Source of the DNA: VRUE01 sp963702705
GTDB lineage: Bacteria > Actinomycetota > Thermoleophilia > Solirubrobacterales > 70-9
Direction: 5' to 3'
NCBI GenBank assembly: GCA_963702705.1
Contig: CAVPDR010000006.1
Location: 1-64,000 of the forward strand
Length of the DNA: 64,000 bases
Every line of letters begins with the position of its first letter. Within the stretch, counting starts at the first letter, position 1. This document shows, one piece after another, positions 22,877 to 31,901 of the stretch. The position numbers were made by a program, and so were the translations under genes. The notes below the pieces were generated by a model. That model did not search any database and was not told the DNA's origin. It saw nothing but the letters and a program-made list of their open reading frames with translations.

Positions 22877-24406
22877 TTGCTTTCGCGCCGTGCTGACCTG
22901 ACCCTGCCCGTAACCGCGTTGCTCGCGGTCGTGCTCGTGCTCGACCTTCTGTGGGGCCTGATCGAGGGCTCCACGGGGTCGATTGCCTACGGGCTGATCG
23001 ACGAGCCGGCGCACCTCGCCACCTGCGCGATTGCGCTCTTCGCGGCTCTTGCATTGGGGGGCCGGGCGCTGCCGCCGCGCTTCGTCGCCGCAGCCTTGAT
23101 CTCCAGCGTCGCGATCGACCTCGACCATCTGCCGGGCTACCTCGGCTCCCACCTGCTGACCGGCTCGATGCCGCGGCCTTACACGCACAGCCTGCTCCTG
23201 GTGGCCGTGCTGGTGGGGGTCGGGGCCTCCGTTCGGCGCCCCGGGCTGCGCCAGATTTGGCTCGGCCTTGCTTTTGGCGTCGCCGCCCACCTTCTCCGCG
23301 ATCTCGCGACCGGGCCCGGCGTTGCATTTCTCTGGCCTCTGGTGGTCGCGCCGATCAAGATCCCCTATGTCCTCTACGCCGGAACCCTGTTGGCGGCGCT
23401 GATCGCCTGTCTCCCACGCCGCTCGCCGGCGGTCGCGCGCGGGCTCGCCGCGCTGCTCCTCATGGCCTTCGCCGGATTGACCCTGGCGCCCGGTGACGCC
23501 TCGGCGCGGACGATCGCGCTCGGCACCTACATCCGCGGGGTCGAAGACAGCCCCGGCCTGCTCGATCAGTACACGGAAGAAGTCGGCCGGCGCCCCGCCA
23601 TCGTCGGCTCCTACAAGCGCTGGGACGTGGCTCCCTTCTACCGTCCCGAGCTGCACGAGATCGCCAGCCGCGGCGCGGTGCCGATGGTCGGCTGGGAGCC
23701 GTGGGACGAAGCGGATCACGGCTACCGCCTGGGCGCCATCGCCAAGGGCCATTTCGACGATTACATCTGGCGCTCCGCCCGCGAAGCGCGGGAATGGGGC
23801 GGGCCGATCCTGGTGCGCTTCGGGCAGGAGATGAACGGCAGCTGGGCGCCCTGGCAGCGCGGCGTCAACGGCACCACGGGCCCCCGCTTCGTCGCCGCCT
23901 GGCGCCACATAGTGGAGATCTTCCGCCGTGCCGGCGCCACCAACGTCAGCTGGGTCTGGTGCCCGTACGTCGACAACGGCGACCTGCCCTTCATGGACTT
24001 CTACCCGGGCGACCGCTGGGTCGACTGGCTGGCCCTCGATGGCTTCAACTGGGGCGAGCCGACTTCCTGGCAATCGTTCCCCAAGATCTTCGATCGCTCA
24101 TACCGCAAGCTGACCCGCATCGCCCGCAAGCCGATCATGATCGCCGAGACCGGATCCGACGAATCCGGGGGCAGCAAGGCTCGCTGGCTGCACCGGACGC
24201 TGCGCCACCAGCTGCCGCGCCTGAAGCGCATCCGGGCGGTGGTCTGGTTCGATGCTCCCGACGGTTCTGATTTCCGCGTCAACAGCTCGCCTGCCGCGCT
24301 GGATGCCTTCCGGGAAGGGATCGGATCGCCGCTCTACTCGGGCGATGGGGCCCTCGTCGACCAGATTTCGCAGCGCGCGGCGCGCATCGCGAGCCGGAGC
24401 CGGTGA
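22877..24406 (+). CDS. Fusion of a DUF457/YdjM-like membrane domain and a GH26-like glycoside hydrolase
   Basis: 509 aa, TTG start (weak choice). Residues 1 to about 205 form 5-6 transmembrane helices with IDLDHLPGYL, PRPYTHSLLL and AHLLRDLATG, the Asp/His pattern of the DUF457 (YdjM-like) membrane metal-dependent hydrolase family. From about residue 210 a GH26-like (beta/alpha)8 domain follows: acid/base Glu in LVRFGQEMNGSWAPW and nucleophile Glu in IMIAETGSDES. GH26 enzymes are mostly beta-mannanases or related endoglycosidases. The hydrolase domain would be displayed outside the cell by the membrane part. The stop overlaps the start of the next GH26-like gene (GTGA), so the two are co-translated. 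Confidence 0.85.
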   Translation: MLSRRADLTLPVTALLAVVLVLDLLWGLIEGSTGSIAYGLIDEPAHLATCAIALFAALALGGRALPPRFVAAALISSVAIDLDHLPGYLGSHLLTGSMPRPYTHSLLLVAVLVGVGASVRRPGLRQIWLGLAFGVAAHLLRDLATGPGVAFLWPLVVAPIKIPYVLYAGTLLAALIACLPRRSPAVARGLAALLLMAFAGLTLAPGDASARTIALGTYIRGVEDSPGLLDQYTEEVGRRPAIVGSYKRWDVAPFYRPELHEIASRGAVPMVGWEPWDEADHGYRLGAIAKGHFDDYIWRSAREAREWGGPILVRFGQEMNGSWAPWQRGVNGTTGPRFVAAWRHIVEIFRRAGATNVSWVWCPYVDNGDLPFMDFYPGDRWVDWLALDGFNWGEPTSWQSFPKIFDRSYRKLTRIARKPIMIAETGSDESGGSKARWLHRTLRHQLPRLKRIRAVVWFDAPDGSDFRVNSSPAALDAFREGIGSPLYSGDGALVDQISQRAARIASRSR

Positions 24407-25569
24407 CCGGGCGCCTGCTGCGGGCGGGCGCCGGCGCCCTCGCGGCGCTGGCGATCTGCTCGGCCAGCGCCGACGCGGCCGACCGGACCCCGGTTGCGAT
24501 CGGCGCCTATCTGCCGACGCAGTGGAAGGACCCGAGCGAGATCGACGCCTACGCGCGCCAGGTCGGGCAGAAGCCGGCGATCATCCTCTCCTACAAGCGC
24601 TTCGACGTGAAGCCCTTCTACCCGCCCGAGCTCGAACAGATCGACAAGCGCGGCGCCCTGCCGATGATCAGCTGGGAGCCCTGGAATACGGACGGCAAAC
24701 CGGCCAAGCTCTGGGCGATCGCCCGTGGCCGCTACGACGGCTACCTGCGGCGTTCGGCCCACCTCGCCAAGCTCTGGGGCAAGCCGGTGATGGCTCGCTT
24801 CGCCCAGGAGATGAACGGCAGCTGGGCGCCCTGGGAGCAGGGCCACGTCGGCAGTACCCCGCGCAGCTTCATCCTCGCCTGGCGCCACGTCGTCAGCGTC
24901 TTCCGCCGGGCCGGGGCCGACAACGTGATCTGGGTCTGGTGCCCGAACGTCAACACCGGGCACCTCCAGTTCATGCAGTACTACCCCGGCGACCGCTGGG
25001 TCGACTGGGCCGGCCTCGACGGCTTCAACTGGGGTGGCTCGATCGGCTGGCGCTCCTTCAGCGAGATCTTCGCCGGCTCCTACGAAGTGCTGGCACGCGA
25101 AACCTCGAAGCCGATCGTGATCGCCGAGACCGGCTCGGGGCAGACCGGCGGCGACAAGGCCGCCTGGGTGCGGAGCACCTTCCAGCGCGAGCTGCAGAAC
25201 TTCCCCCGGGTGCGCGCGGTCGTCTGGTACAACGCCGTCGATCGCGCCGATTTTCGCATCGACAGCTCGCCCTCGGCGCTGCGGGCATTCAGGCGCGGGA
25301 TCGATGCGCCTGAATACCAGGGCACCCGAGCCGACATCCTCGCCACCCCAGCCGTTCTGAGCCAGCGGGTCGAGCCGGTCCCGATCCCCGACTCCGGCTA
25401 CGGCCAGCCGCCCCTGCTGAGGCGCTTCTGGCAGAAGGTCGAAGACCGCCTCGGCGGCGAGGCCTGGCTCTTCATCGGCGCCTTTGGGCTCGCCTTCTGC
25501 GCCCTGATCGCCCTGCTGCGCCGGCGCCACCGCCGCCGTCCGCCGAGCTTCGCCCAGCGCATCGAATAG
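24403..25569 (+). CDS. Membrane-anchored GH26-like glycoside hydrolase
   Basis: 388 aa, GTG start overlapping the previous stop. A signal peptide (LAALAICSASADAA, cleavage near residue 27) precedes one GH26-like domain closely related to its upstream neighbour: ARFAQEMNGSWAPW (acid/base) and IVIAETGSGQTGGDKAAW (nucleophile). WVWCPNVNTG and YYPGDRWVDWAGLDGFNWG are shared with the neighbours. A C-terminal transmembrane helix (WLFIGAFGLAFCALIALL) and basic tail RRRHRRR anchor it to the membrane with the catalytic domain outside. Likely acts on envelope or environmental polysaccharide; the true substrate is unknown. Confidence 0.87.
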   Translation: MTGRLLRAGAGALAALAICSASADAADRTPVAIGAYLPTQWKDPSEIDAYARQVGQKPAIILSYKRFDVKPFYPPELEQIDKRGALPMISWEPWNTDGKPAKLWAIARGRYDGYLRRSAHLAKLWGKPVMARFAQEMNGSWAPWEQGHVGSTPRSFILAWRHVVSVFRRAGADNVIWVWCPNVNTGHLQFMQYYPGDRWVDWAGLDGFNWGGSIGWRSFSEIFAGSYEVLARETSKPIVIAETGSGQTGGDKAAWVRSTFQRELQNFPRVRAVVWYNAVDRADFRIDSSPSALRAFRRGIDAPEYQGTRADILATPAVLSQRVEPVPIPDSGYGQPPLLRRFWQKVEDRLGGEAWLFIGAFGLAFCALIALLRRRHRRRPPSFAQRIE

Positions 25570-25606
25570 GCCGCGCGACGCCGATCCAGATGACCCCGCA
25601 ATCGCG

Positions 25607-26389
25607 ATGAACGACCTGTTGATTCTCTGCTACCACGCGGTCAGCGAGGACTGGCCGACCGAGTTCGCCGTCTCGCCCGCGCAGCTTCGCTCGCAGGTGC
25701 GCTTTCTGATCCGTCGCGGCTATCGCCCCGCCACCCTCTCCGCGGCGCTGCAGCGAGCGCCTGGCGCGAAGACGCTGGCGGTCACCTTTGACGATGCCTA
25801 CGCGTCGGTCCTCGAGAAGGCCCTGCCTGTGCTCGCCGCCCTCGATGCTCCGGCGACGGTCTTCGTGCCCACCGCCTACGTGGCCGGGGACGAGGCGCTC
25901 GCGTGGGCCTCGATGGAGCAGTGGGCCGGCACCCCCTACGCCGACGAGCTTCGCTGCATGTCCTGGTCTGACCTGCGCTCGTTGGCGGCGGCCGGCTGGG
26001 AGATCGGCTCCCACACCGCTACCCACCCGCATCTCACCTCGCTCGACGACGCCGCTCTCGACCGCGAGCTGACCTCCTCGCGTGCCCTCTGCGAAGCGGA
26101 GGTCCAGCAGCCCTGCCGGACCCTCGCCTACCCGTTCAGCGATCACGATCGGCGCGTGATGGAGCGAGCGCGCGCCGCCGGCTACGACGCCGCGGTCATC
26201 CTCGACAACAACCTCGCCATACCGCCCGGCAGCCTCGTCCGCCGCGGCAGGCGGGCGGAGATGTTCGGCTTGCTGCGGGAGGGGGTCTACCGTCGCGACG
26301 GCCGGCTCAGGCTGGCGGCCAAGGCATCGCCGCTGGCACGGCGGGTACGCGCCTCGAGGCTCGCGCGTATAGCGCTAAGTGGCGGCTGA
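25607..26389 (+). CDS. Polysaccharide deacetylase (CE4)
   Basis: 260 aa, ATG start. NodB-homology domain: motif 1 TFDDAY (catalytic base and metal Asp), motif 2 SHTATHPHL (metal His pair), and a later LAYPFSDHD equivalent to motif 3. There is no signal peptide (MNDLLILCYHAVS), so it may act on a cytoplasmic or lipid-linked sugar rather than on finished polymer, or be exported by another route. It lies between two GH26-like genes with 37 and about 90 bp gaps, so a common role in processing a glycan is likely. Confidence 0.9.
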   Translation: MNDLLILCYHAVSEDWPTEFAVSPAQLRSQVRFLIRRGYRPATLSAALQRAPGAKTLAVTFDDAYASVLEKALPVLAALDAPATVFVPTAYVAGDEALAWASMEQWAGTPYADELRCMSWSDLRSLAAAGWEIGSHTATHPHLTSLDDAALDRELTSSRALCEAEVQQPCRTLAYPFSDHDRRVMERARAAGYDAAVILDNNLAIPPGSLVRRGRRAEMFGLLREGVYRRDGRLRLAAKASPLARRVRASRLARIALSGG

Positions 26390-26478
26390 TGCAAGTGGTT
26401 TTCCAGCGCCACTAGTACATACGTCCAAAGTTTTGGCCGGTTCCCCGAGGTGCTTTGCGCGCCGTCGATACGGGGACG

Positions 26479-27825
26479 GTGAAGAAAAGCCTCGGACATA
26501 CGACGCTCGCCCGCTTCGCCGGGACCATCGCCGTCCTGGCGGCTCTGCTGGTCTGCTTCGCGGCCACCTCGGCGGCCACCGCCTCGGCCTCGATCCAGCT
26601 TGGCTCCTACGTTCGCGGCGCCCCGGGTAGCGGTCAGACGATGGACGAATACGCCAGCCTCGTCGGCCAGCGACCGGGCATCGTCATGTGGTACCGGGGC
26701 TTCGATCAGCCGCTGATGTACTCCAGCGAGATCGCCAACCTTTCCGCCCACGGTTCGACCCCGATGGTCAGCCTCGAGCCGGTTGACCAGAACGGCACCG
26801 ACATCCCTCTCTCCCAGATCGCCGCCGGCAACTACGACAGCTACATCCATAAAGCCGCCGCCGTCGCCAAGGCCTGGGGCGGCCGGATCATGATCCGCTT
26901 CGCTTACGAGATGAACCTCTCGCCGGGCGCGGGCATCCCCTGGGGCGGTGGCCAGGGCGCCGTCGCCGGCAACACCGCGGCTGACTACGTCGCCGCCTGG
27001 CGCCACATCGTCAGCATCTACCGCGCCGACGGCGCGAGCAACGCCGAGTTCGTCTGGGCGCCGAACATCGACGATGGTGGCATTCCCTTCACCCAGTACT
27101 TCCCCGGCGACGAATGGGTCAACGAGGTTGGGCTTGACGGATACAACTGGGGCTCGGCCTTCGAATCCACCGGCCACAAATGGCTCAGCCTCGGCGACAC
27201 CTTCGCCTCCTCCTACGCGACCCTGACCCAGCTCAGCTCGAAGCCGGTGATCTTCACCGAGACCGCTTCCTCCGAGGTCGGCGGCGACAAGGCCGCCTGG
27301 ATCAGGCGCGGCTTCCTCAACGAACTGCCACAGCGCTTCCCCCGCGTGACCGGCGTGATCTGGTTCAACGTGCAGAAGGAGGCCGACTGGCGCGTCGACT
27401 CCTCGCAGGCCTCGCTCGAAGCCTTCCGTGAAGTCGCGGCCTCCTCGCTCTACGGCGGCCCGGTGCCATACCAGCCCTTTGCCGAAGAAACGCCGCCGGT
27501 GGTTGAAGAAGTTCAGGTGACCAAACGGATCCACCCGCGCCACCATGGCCACAGGAGCGGCGCGGTGACGGCCCGCCGCGGCACGATCAGCTACCGGGTC
27601 TCACAGAAATCGACCGTCCAGATCCGGATCGAGCAGAAGGGCCACACCAACCGCCACGTCGTCCTGCGGCGGGTCAGCGGCAAGGGCCGCAGCACGGTCC
27701 ACTTCTCGACCAAGATCGCTGGCCACCGCCTCACTCCGGGCGGCTACCGGGTCTCGGTCTCGGCCGCCGCCAACGGCAAGCAGTCGGAGGAAAAGCGCGC
27801 GGGCTTCAGGGTCCTGAAGCGCTAG
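26479..27825 (+). CDS. Secreted GH26-like glycoside hydrolase with C-terminal beta-sandwich
   Basis: About 448 aa from a GTG at 26479 (MKKSLGHTTLARFAGTIAV), which gives a normal signal-peptide n-region; a TTG at 26455 with GAGG four bases upstream is the alternative. Signal peptide ends near ASAS. GH26-like domain: IMIRFAYEMNLSPG (acid/base Glu) and VIFTETASSEVGGDKAAW (nucleophile Glu). It is the most diverged of the three paralogues, lacking the NGSWAPW continuation. After a Pro/Glu linker a beta-rich domain (about residues 355-448, STVQIRIEQKGHTNRHVVLRR) resembles the Ig-like C-terminal domains common on secreted proteins of this group. The 3' end overlaps the convergent flippase gene by 20 bp. 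Confidence 0.85.
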   Translation: MKKSLGHTTLARFAGTIAVLAALLVCFAATSAATASASIQLGSYVRGAPGSGQTMDEYASLVGQRPGIVMWYRGFDQPLMYSSEIANLSAHGSTPMVSLEPVDQNGTDIPLSQIAAGNYDSYIHKAAAVAKAWGGRIMIRFAYEMNLSPGAGIPWGGGQGAVAGNTAADYVAAWRHIVSIYRADGASNAEFVWAPNIDDGGIPFTQYFPGDEWVNEVGLDGYNWGSAFESTGHKWLSLGDTFASSYATLTQLSSKPVIFTETASSEVGGDKAAWIRRGFLNELPQRFPRVTGVIWFNVQKEADWRVDSSQASLEAFREVAASSLYGGPVPYQPFAEETPPVVEEVQVTKRIHPRHHGHRSGAVTARRGTISYRVSQKSTVQIRIEQKGHTNRHVVLRRVSGKGRSTVHFSTKIAGHRLTPGGYRVSVSAAANGKQSEEKRAGFRVLKR

Positions 27826-29164
27826 TCGGAGCGCCGAGCCCGCCCCCTCCAGCGGGGGTCCCGGCCTCGCTCGCTCCGCCCCCCGGCGCGACCATGCGCC
27901 AGACGTCGCGGCTCATCACCGAGGACTCGATGCAGATCGCGATCAGCCAGCCGATCGCAACCCCGGTGAGGTTGTCGGCGATCAGAGCGCCGGCCGTTCC
28001 GCCGGCGACCTCGAGCACGGCGCCGCCCCAGACCAGTGGCAGCGCGGTGCCGATCCGCCGGGTGAGCCTGCGGACGGCGACGAAATGCGTCCGGATCGCC
28101 TCGGGAAAGACGCCGAGTGCAAGGATCTGCACCGCCGTCGTGGCCTGATCGGCATAGTTGGCGCCGAACAGGTGGAGCAGTGCAGCTCCGCCCGGCAGCA
28201 GGATCAACACCGCGATGACGCCGCAGGCGGCGGAGATACCGAGGGTGAAGCGAAAGCGTCGCTCGAGTCCCTTGGGGTCGCCCGAGCCGACCGCGTAGAG
28301 CACCGTGCTGAGCGACTGGGGGATGCCGAAGAGCAGGCTGACGATCATCCAGGCGATGTAGAAGCTGGCGGTAAGGCTGGGCGAGAGCACGATCAACACC
28401 ATCACCGGCAGCAGCAGATCGGGTGCGCGCAGGGCAAGGTTGAAGGCGTGGTGGCTGGCCGCGTCGAGGCGCATCGAGTGCAGCTCCCGGAAGTGCGAAC
28501 CGAGTGGCCTGTCCTGGCGGCGGTAGAAGGGCACGAGGACGATCAACGAGAGCAGCGCGCCGAGTGCCCAGGCGGTGTAGATGCCCATACCGCCATAGGT
28601 CGCCCCGAGCGCTGCCACGCCCAGCAACAGGACGAGCTTGATCGCGGCGAAGACGATGTTGCGGGTCAGCTGCAGGCCGCCGCGCAGCAGGCCGATCAGC
28701 GCCTGGTCGAGTACGAGGGTGAGGGCGGTGAGGGCGGCGCCGAAGGCGAAGATCACAACCGACAGGGGACCCTGGCGCAGTGGGTCAAAGCCGGAAGAGA
28801 ACAGCGGCGCGACAAGGGCGAATACGAGTCCGAAGAGGCCGCCGGCCACCGCGGAGGTGGCAAGGGCGGCGTTGAGCAGCCCGTGAGCACGGATCTCACG
28901 CCGCGGCAGCTCTCCCATCAGGACCGTGCCGAGCCCGATCGTCGCGGCGAAGCCGAGCAGGGTCATGGCGGAGACAGCGGCGCTGGAGACGCCAACCGAG
29001 CTCTGGCTGAAGTGCTGTGCGGCGAGCCACCAGAAGGCGGCGCCGAGCACCGAGGTCGTCCCCAGTGCGACCACCATCGAGGTCGCGTTGCTGAGCAGGG
29101 CCTGGTTCGCCTTGGCCACCCCGCGCAGGCGCCCGAGTAGGCTGCTCGCCGCGGGGATCGCCAC
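27806..29164 (-). CDS. Polysaccharide flippase-like membrane protein (MOP/Wzx superfamily)
   Basis: 452 aa, GTG start three bases after the upstream gene ends. About 12-14 hydrophobic helices with the typical MOP superfamily opening (LLSNATSMVVALGTTSVLGAAFWWLAAQHFSQSSVGVSSAA). The C-terminal 30 residues are low-complexity Gly/Ala/Pro. It would flip lipid-linked oligosaccharide across the membrane. It is the last gene of a tightly packed leftward operon (34520 to 27806) with glycosyltransferases and membrane proteins, which supports this role. Confidence 0.87.
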   Translation of the reverse strand: MAIPAASSLLGRLRGVAKANQALLSNATSMVVALGTTSVLGAAFWWLAAQHFSQSSVGVSSAAVSAMTLLGFAATIGLGTVLMGELPRREIRAHGLLNAALATSAVAGGLFGLVFALVAPLFSSGFDPLRQGPLSVVIFAFGAALTALTLVLDQALIGLLRGGLQLTRNIVFAAIKLVLLLGVAALGATYGGMGIYTAWALGALLSLIVLVPFYRRQDRPLGSHFRELHSMRLDAASHHAFNLALRAPDLLLPVMVLIVLSPSLTASFYIAWMIVSLLFGIPQSLSTVLYAVGSGDPKGLERRFRFTLGISAACGVIAVLILLPGGAALLHLFGANYADQATTAVQILALGVFPEAIRTHFVAVRRLTRRIGTALPLVWGGAVLEVAGGTAGALIADNLTGVAIGWLIAICIESSVMSRDVWRMVAPGGGASEAGTPAGGGGLGAPTSASGP

Positions 29165-29167
29165 CCG

Positions 29168-31153
29168 CTACCTGATTCCCGTCGTGTCGTAGATCACGAT
29201 CGGCCCGTTGTCGTAGATGCGATCGATCGCCGGGACCGAGTCGAACTTGCGCAGCGAGGCGCCGGCGATCGCGTTGGTGCGCTCGTTGGCCCGCGGTTCG
29301 TCGCGATCGTAGTAGTAGCCGTCGACCGGCAGCGAGTGGGCGAGCCGGCGGTCGACGACGATGTAGTCGATCGCGTCGTGGAAGATGACGATGCGGTCGC
29401 GGCGGTTGAACTTCGGGCTGAAGAAGACTTCGGTCACCGGGATGTCGCGGATGTTGCCGATCACCGGGTCGAGTTCGCCGTAGGAGCCAAGCAGCAGGCC
29501 GTTTGGCCCGTCGACCAGGATGCGGCTGTCCGGCGGCAGGTGTTCGAAGGCGAAGCGGGCGGCCGCGGCCCCCTGTGGGCTGATCGAGCGCGACTCGGCG
29601 CCGACCTCGAAGCGGCCTGGCTGGCGCGTCACCGGCGACTCGCCGAGGATCACGCCGCCGACGAAGACGAGTCCGGCGAGGCCGGTGGCGATCAGGGCCA
29701 GCAGGCGGGCGTGGTGCCGACCCACAGACTTGGTCAGGTTCAGGAAGAGGATCGCGGTGACGAACCCGATCCCGACGAAGACGAACTCCGAGGCGCGCTG
29801 GGAGATCTCCGAACCGGCCGCGGTAAGTCGCGGCACCAGGGTGAACGGGTAGAGCAGCCCGACCGCCGCCAGCGAGACGGCCAGGGTGCTGGTGCGGTGC
29901 TCGCGCCAGACCCGCCAGACGCCAAGTGGGATGACGAGCGCCAGCACGCCGACGGAGGCGAGTCCGAGCACGCGCACGATAAGCGGGTCGACCTGGCCGG
30001 TGCCCGCCTTGAAGAGGGTCTTGGTGCCGCCGCCGCCGAAGACCAGGTGGAAGAGGGCTTCGATCGCGTTGGCAAAGACGCTGCCGAGCTCGTCCTGGGT
30101 GGCGCCGCCGGCGACGAAGACAAACCAGCAGAGGCCGGCGCTGCCGAGCAGGAGGCAGCCGAGCGCCGGCCCGACCCGCAGTCGCGTGTGGACGGTCCTC
30201 AGGATCGAGGTGCGGCCCTGGTGGCGCCGCTCGGGTGGCAGGGGAACGAGCAGTTGCGCGCTCGGCCGCCGCTGCTGCAGGGCCCAGATCACCCCGGTCC
30301 AGAGCGCCAGGAAGGCGATCATCGCGTAGGTGGTCAGGTGGTGCGTGACGACCAGCCCCCCGGTCAGCATCGCGAGGGCGGCCAGCAGGTTGATCGCCGG
30401 CGCCTTGCGGTCGCGCGGGTTGAGGCCGGCTCCCCGCATCACCACCAGCAGATAGGCGCCGGCGAGCGCCAGCGCGAGCGACTCATAGCCGAACTGCGAA
30501 TCGAAGTAGAGGATGCTCGGATTGCAGGCGTAGACCGCGATCGCGATGCCCGCCGCGCGGGCCGAGCCGGCCGCCCGCTCGAGGATCAGGAAGAGCGACA
30601 CCATCAGGACGACCCGCGCCACCCCGATCAGGATCAGCGCCGAGACGAAGATCGAGAGCCCGCTCAGCTGGGTCAGCGCCGCGGTCACGGCGGTCATGCC
30701 CGGGAAGACACTGTAGCCGCCTACCAGCGGGTTTTCGGAGAAGAGGTGGCCGCTGCCGAGCAGGTCCCAGACTCCGCGCCAGGAGGCGAGCTCGTCGTGC
30801 AGGGTGAAGCCGGCGGGGCTGTGCACGACCTTGACCACGTAGAGCGCGCTGCCGAGCAGGACGACCAGCGCCATCCGCTCCGCTGCGGAGGCGCTGCGGC
30901 CAAAGAGGCGGAGGACGATCGGCAGGTAGATCAGCAGCAGGCCGACCCAGAAGAGCGCTTCGCTGCCCGAGTGTTCGAGCCGGGCGCCGTTGTTGCCGGA
31001 GGCGATCAGGGCGAGCCCGAGCGCCGCCACCAGCGCCAGCGCGGGCGCCGCGCCGAGGGCGAAGCGCGGTGCCCTCGTGGCGTTGGCGCGAGTCCCGCGG
31101 GGCGGGGCGAGGGTTCCGCCCAGGGTCGCGGTATCTGCCGAGGGCGGAATCAC
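29168..31153 (-). CDS. Large polytopic membrane protein, probable GT-C type glycosyltransferase
   Basis: 661 aa from a GTG at 31151-31153 that overlaps the stop of the upstream gene (GTGA); the longer frame is rejected. About 12 transmembrane helices are followed by a soluble C-terminal domain (about residues 515-661, including SRILVDGPNGLLLGSYGELDP and IDYIVVDRRLA). The first extracytoplasmic loop holds acidic residues (HDELASWRGVWDLLG) reminiscent of the catalytic loop of GT-C enzymes that use lipid-phosphate sugars. No closer family is recognised. Operon context points to assembly of a surface polysaccharide. Confidence 0.75.
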   Translation of the reverse strand: MIPPSADTATLGGTLAPPRGTRANATRAPRFALGAAPALALVAALGLALIASGNNGARLEHSGSEALFWVGLLLIYLPIVLRLFGRSASAAERMALVVLLGSALYVVKVVHSPAGFTLHDELASWRGVWDLLGSGHLFSENPLVGGYSVFPGMTAVTAALTQLSGLSIFVSALILIGVARVVLMVSLFLILERAAGSARAAGIAIAVYACNPSILYFDSQFGYESLALALAGAYLLVVMRGAGLNPRDRKAPAINLLAALAMLTGGLVVTHHLTTYAMIAFLALWTGVIWALQQRRPSAQLLVPLPPERRHQGRTSILRTVHTRLRVGPALGCLLLGSAGLCWFVFVAGGATQDELGSVFANAIEALFHLVFGGGGTKTLFKAGTGQVDPLIVRVLGLASVGVLALVIPLGVWRVWREHRTSTLAVSLAAVGLLYPFTLVPRLTAAGSEISQRASEFVFVGIGFVTAILFLNLTKSVGRHHARLLALIATGLAGLVFVGGVILGESPVTRQPGRFEVGAESRSISPQGAAAARFAFEHLPPDSRILVDGPNGLLLGSYGELDPVIGNIRDIPVTEVFFSPKFNRRDRIVIFHDAIDYIVVDRRLAHSLPVDGYYYDRDEPRANERTNAIAGASLRKFDSVPAIDRIYDNGPIVIYDTTGIR

Positions 31154-31896
31154 TTCGGTGGCGTGATGTCGAGGTGGCGGTAGGGGAGACCGTCGCGGCT
31201 CAGCCTGGCCAGGACCGGCCCCTCGCCCGATGCCTGCGCCAGCGCGAAGGTTCCTTCCCATTTCTGCCCGGCCTGGAGCGTCAGCGGTTCGGTGGCGATC
31301 GGGGCGCCCCCGCGGGAGAGTCGGACGGTGTAGTGGACCGGGTGGCCCTCGTGGCTGCGCAGGCCGACCGTGACGCCCGCCGTGCCGGGCCCGGGACCGG
31401 CGGGAAGCAACCAGAAGTCGGTGAAGCGGACCTTGGACTGCGCCTCGCGCAGGCCTTTTCCGGCCGAGGCGATCGCCATTCCCGCGATCACCGCCGCAAT
31501 AGCGAAGAGTGCGACGGCAGCCGGCAGGGACCGCGGCATCGTCGCCAGCGAGGGCAGTGACCAGGCTCGATCGTGGCCGCGCAGGCCACGCACTGCGGCG
31601 GCGATCGTCACCGTGGCGAGGAAGGCCGCCCAGATCTGGCGGTCGAGGTCGAGGACGAGCTGGATCAGCAGCCCCCCGATCGCGGCAACGGCGATGCTGA
31701 GCCCGACCGTGTAGACCCCGCGCTCGGCAGGGCTGATCGTGCGCAGGGGGAAGAGGATCGCGGCCAGCGCGTAGCCGGGCAGGATGAGCACCAGCGACAC
31801 CAGCAGCGGCGCCCGCAGCCAGAGCGGAGCGGTGAGGAGGGCCGCGACGAACGCCAGGCAGGCGAGCACCACGACCGCGATCAGGTCACGTCTCAT
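31150..31896 (-). CDS. Membrane protein with extracytoplasmic domain (DUF1616-like)
   Basis: 248 aa, ATG start. Four N-terminal hydrophobic helices (residues 1 to about 105, PLLVSLVLILPGYALAAILFP), one further helix (about 125-145) and a beta-rich C-terminal domain (about 160-248) that reads like DUF1616: VTVGLRSHEGHPVHYTVRLSRGG. Function unknown. It is translationally coupled to the GT-C-like gene, so the two proteins probably work together at the membrane. Confidence 0.75.
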   Translation of the reverse strand: MRRDLIAVVVLACLAFVAALLTAPLWLRAPLLVSLVLILPGYALAAILFPLRTISPAERGVYTVGLSIAVAAIGGLLIQLVLDLDRQIWAAFLATVTIAAAVRGLRGHDRAWSLPSLATMPRSLPAAVALFAIAAVIAGMAIASAGKGLREAQSKVRFTDFWLLPAGPGPGTAGVTVGLRSHEGHPVHYTVRLSRGGAPIATEPLTLQAGQKWEGTFALAQASGEGPVLARLSRDGLPYRHLDITPPK

Positions 31897-31901
31897 GCCG
31901 C

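Noticed and set aside
29336..31183. 615-aa plus-strand frame opposite the GT-C-like gene
   Set aside because: Antisense shadow with low-complexity charged composition and no signal or domain; the minus-strand gene has proper membrane helices and overlaps neighbours as an operon member.
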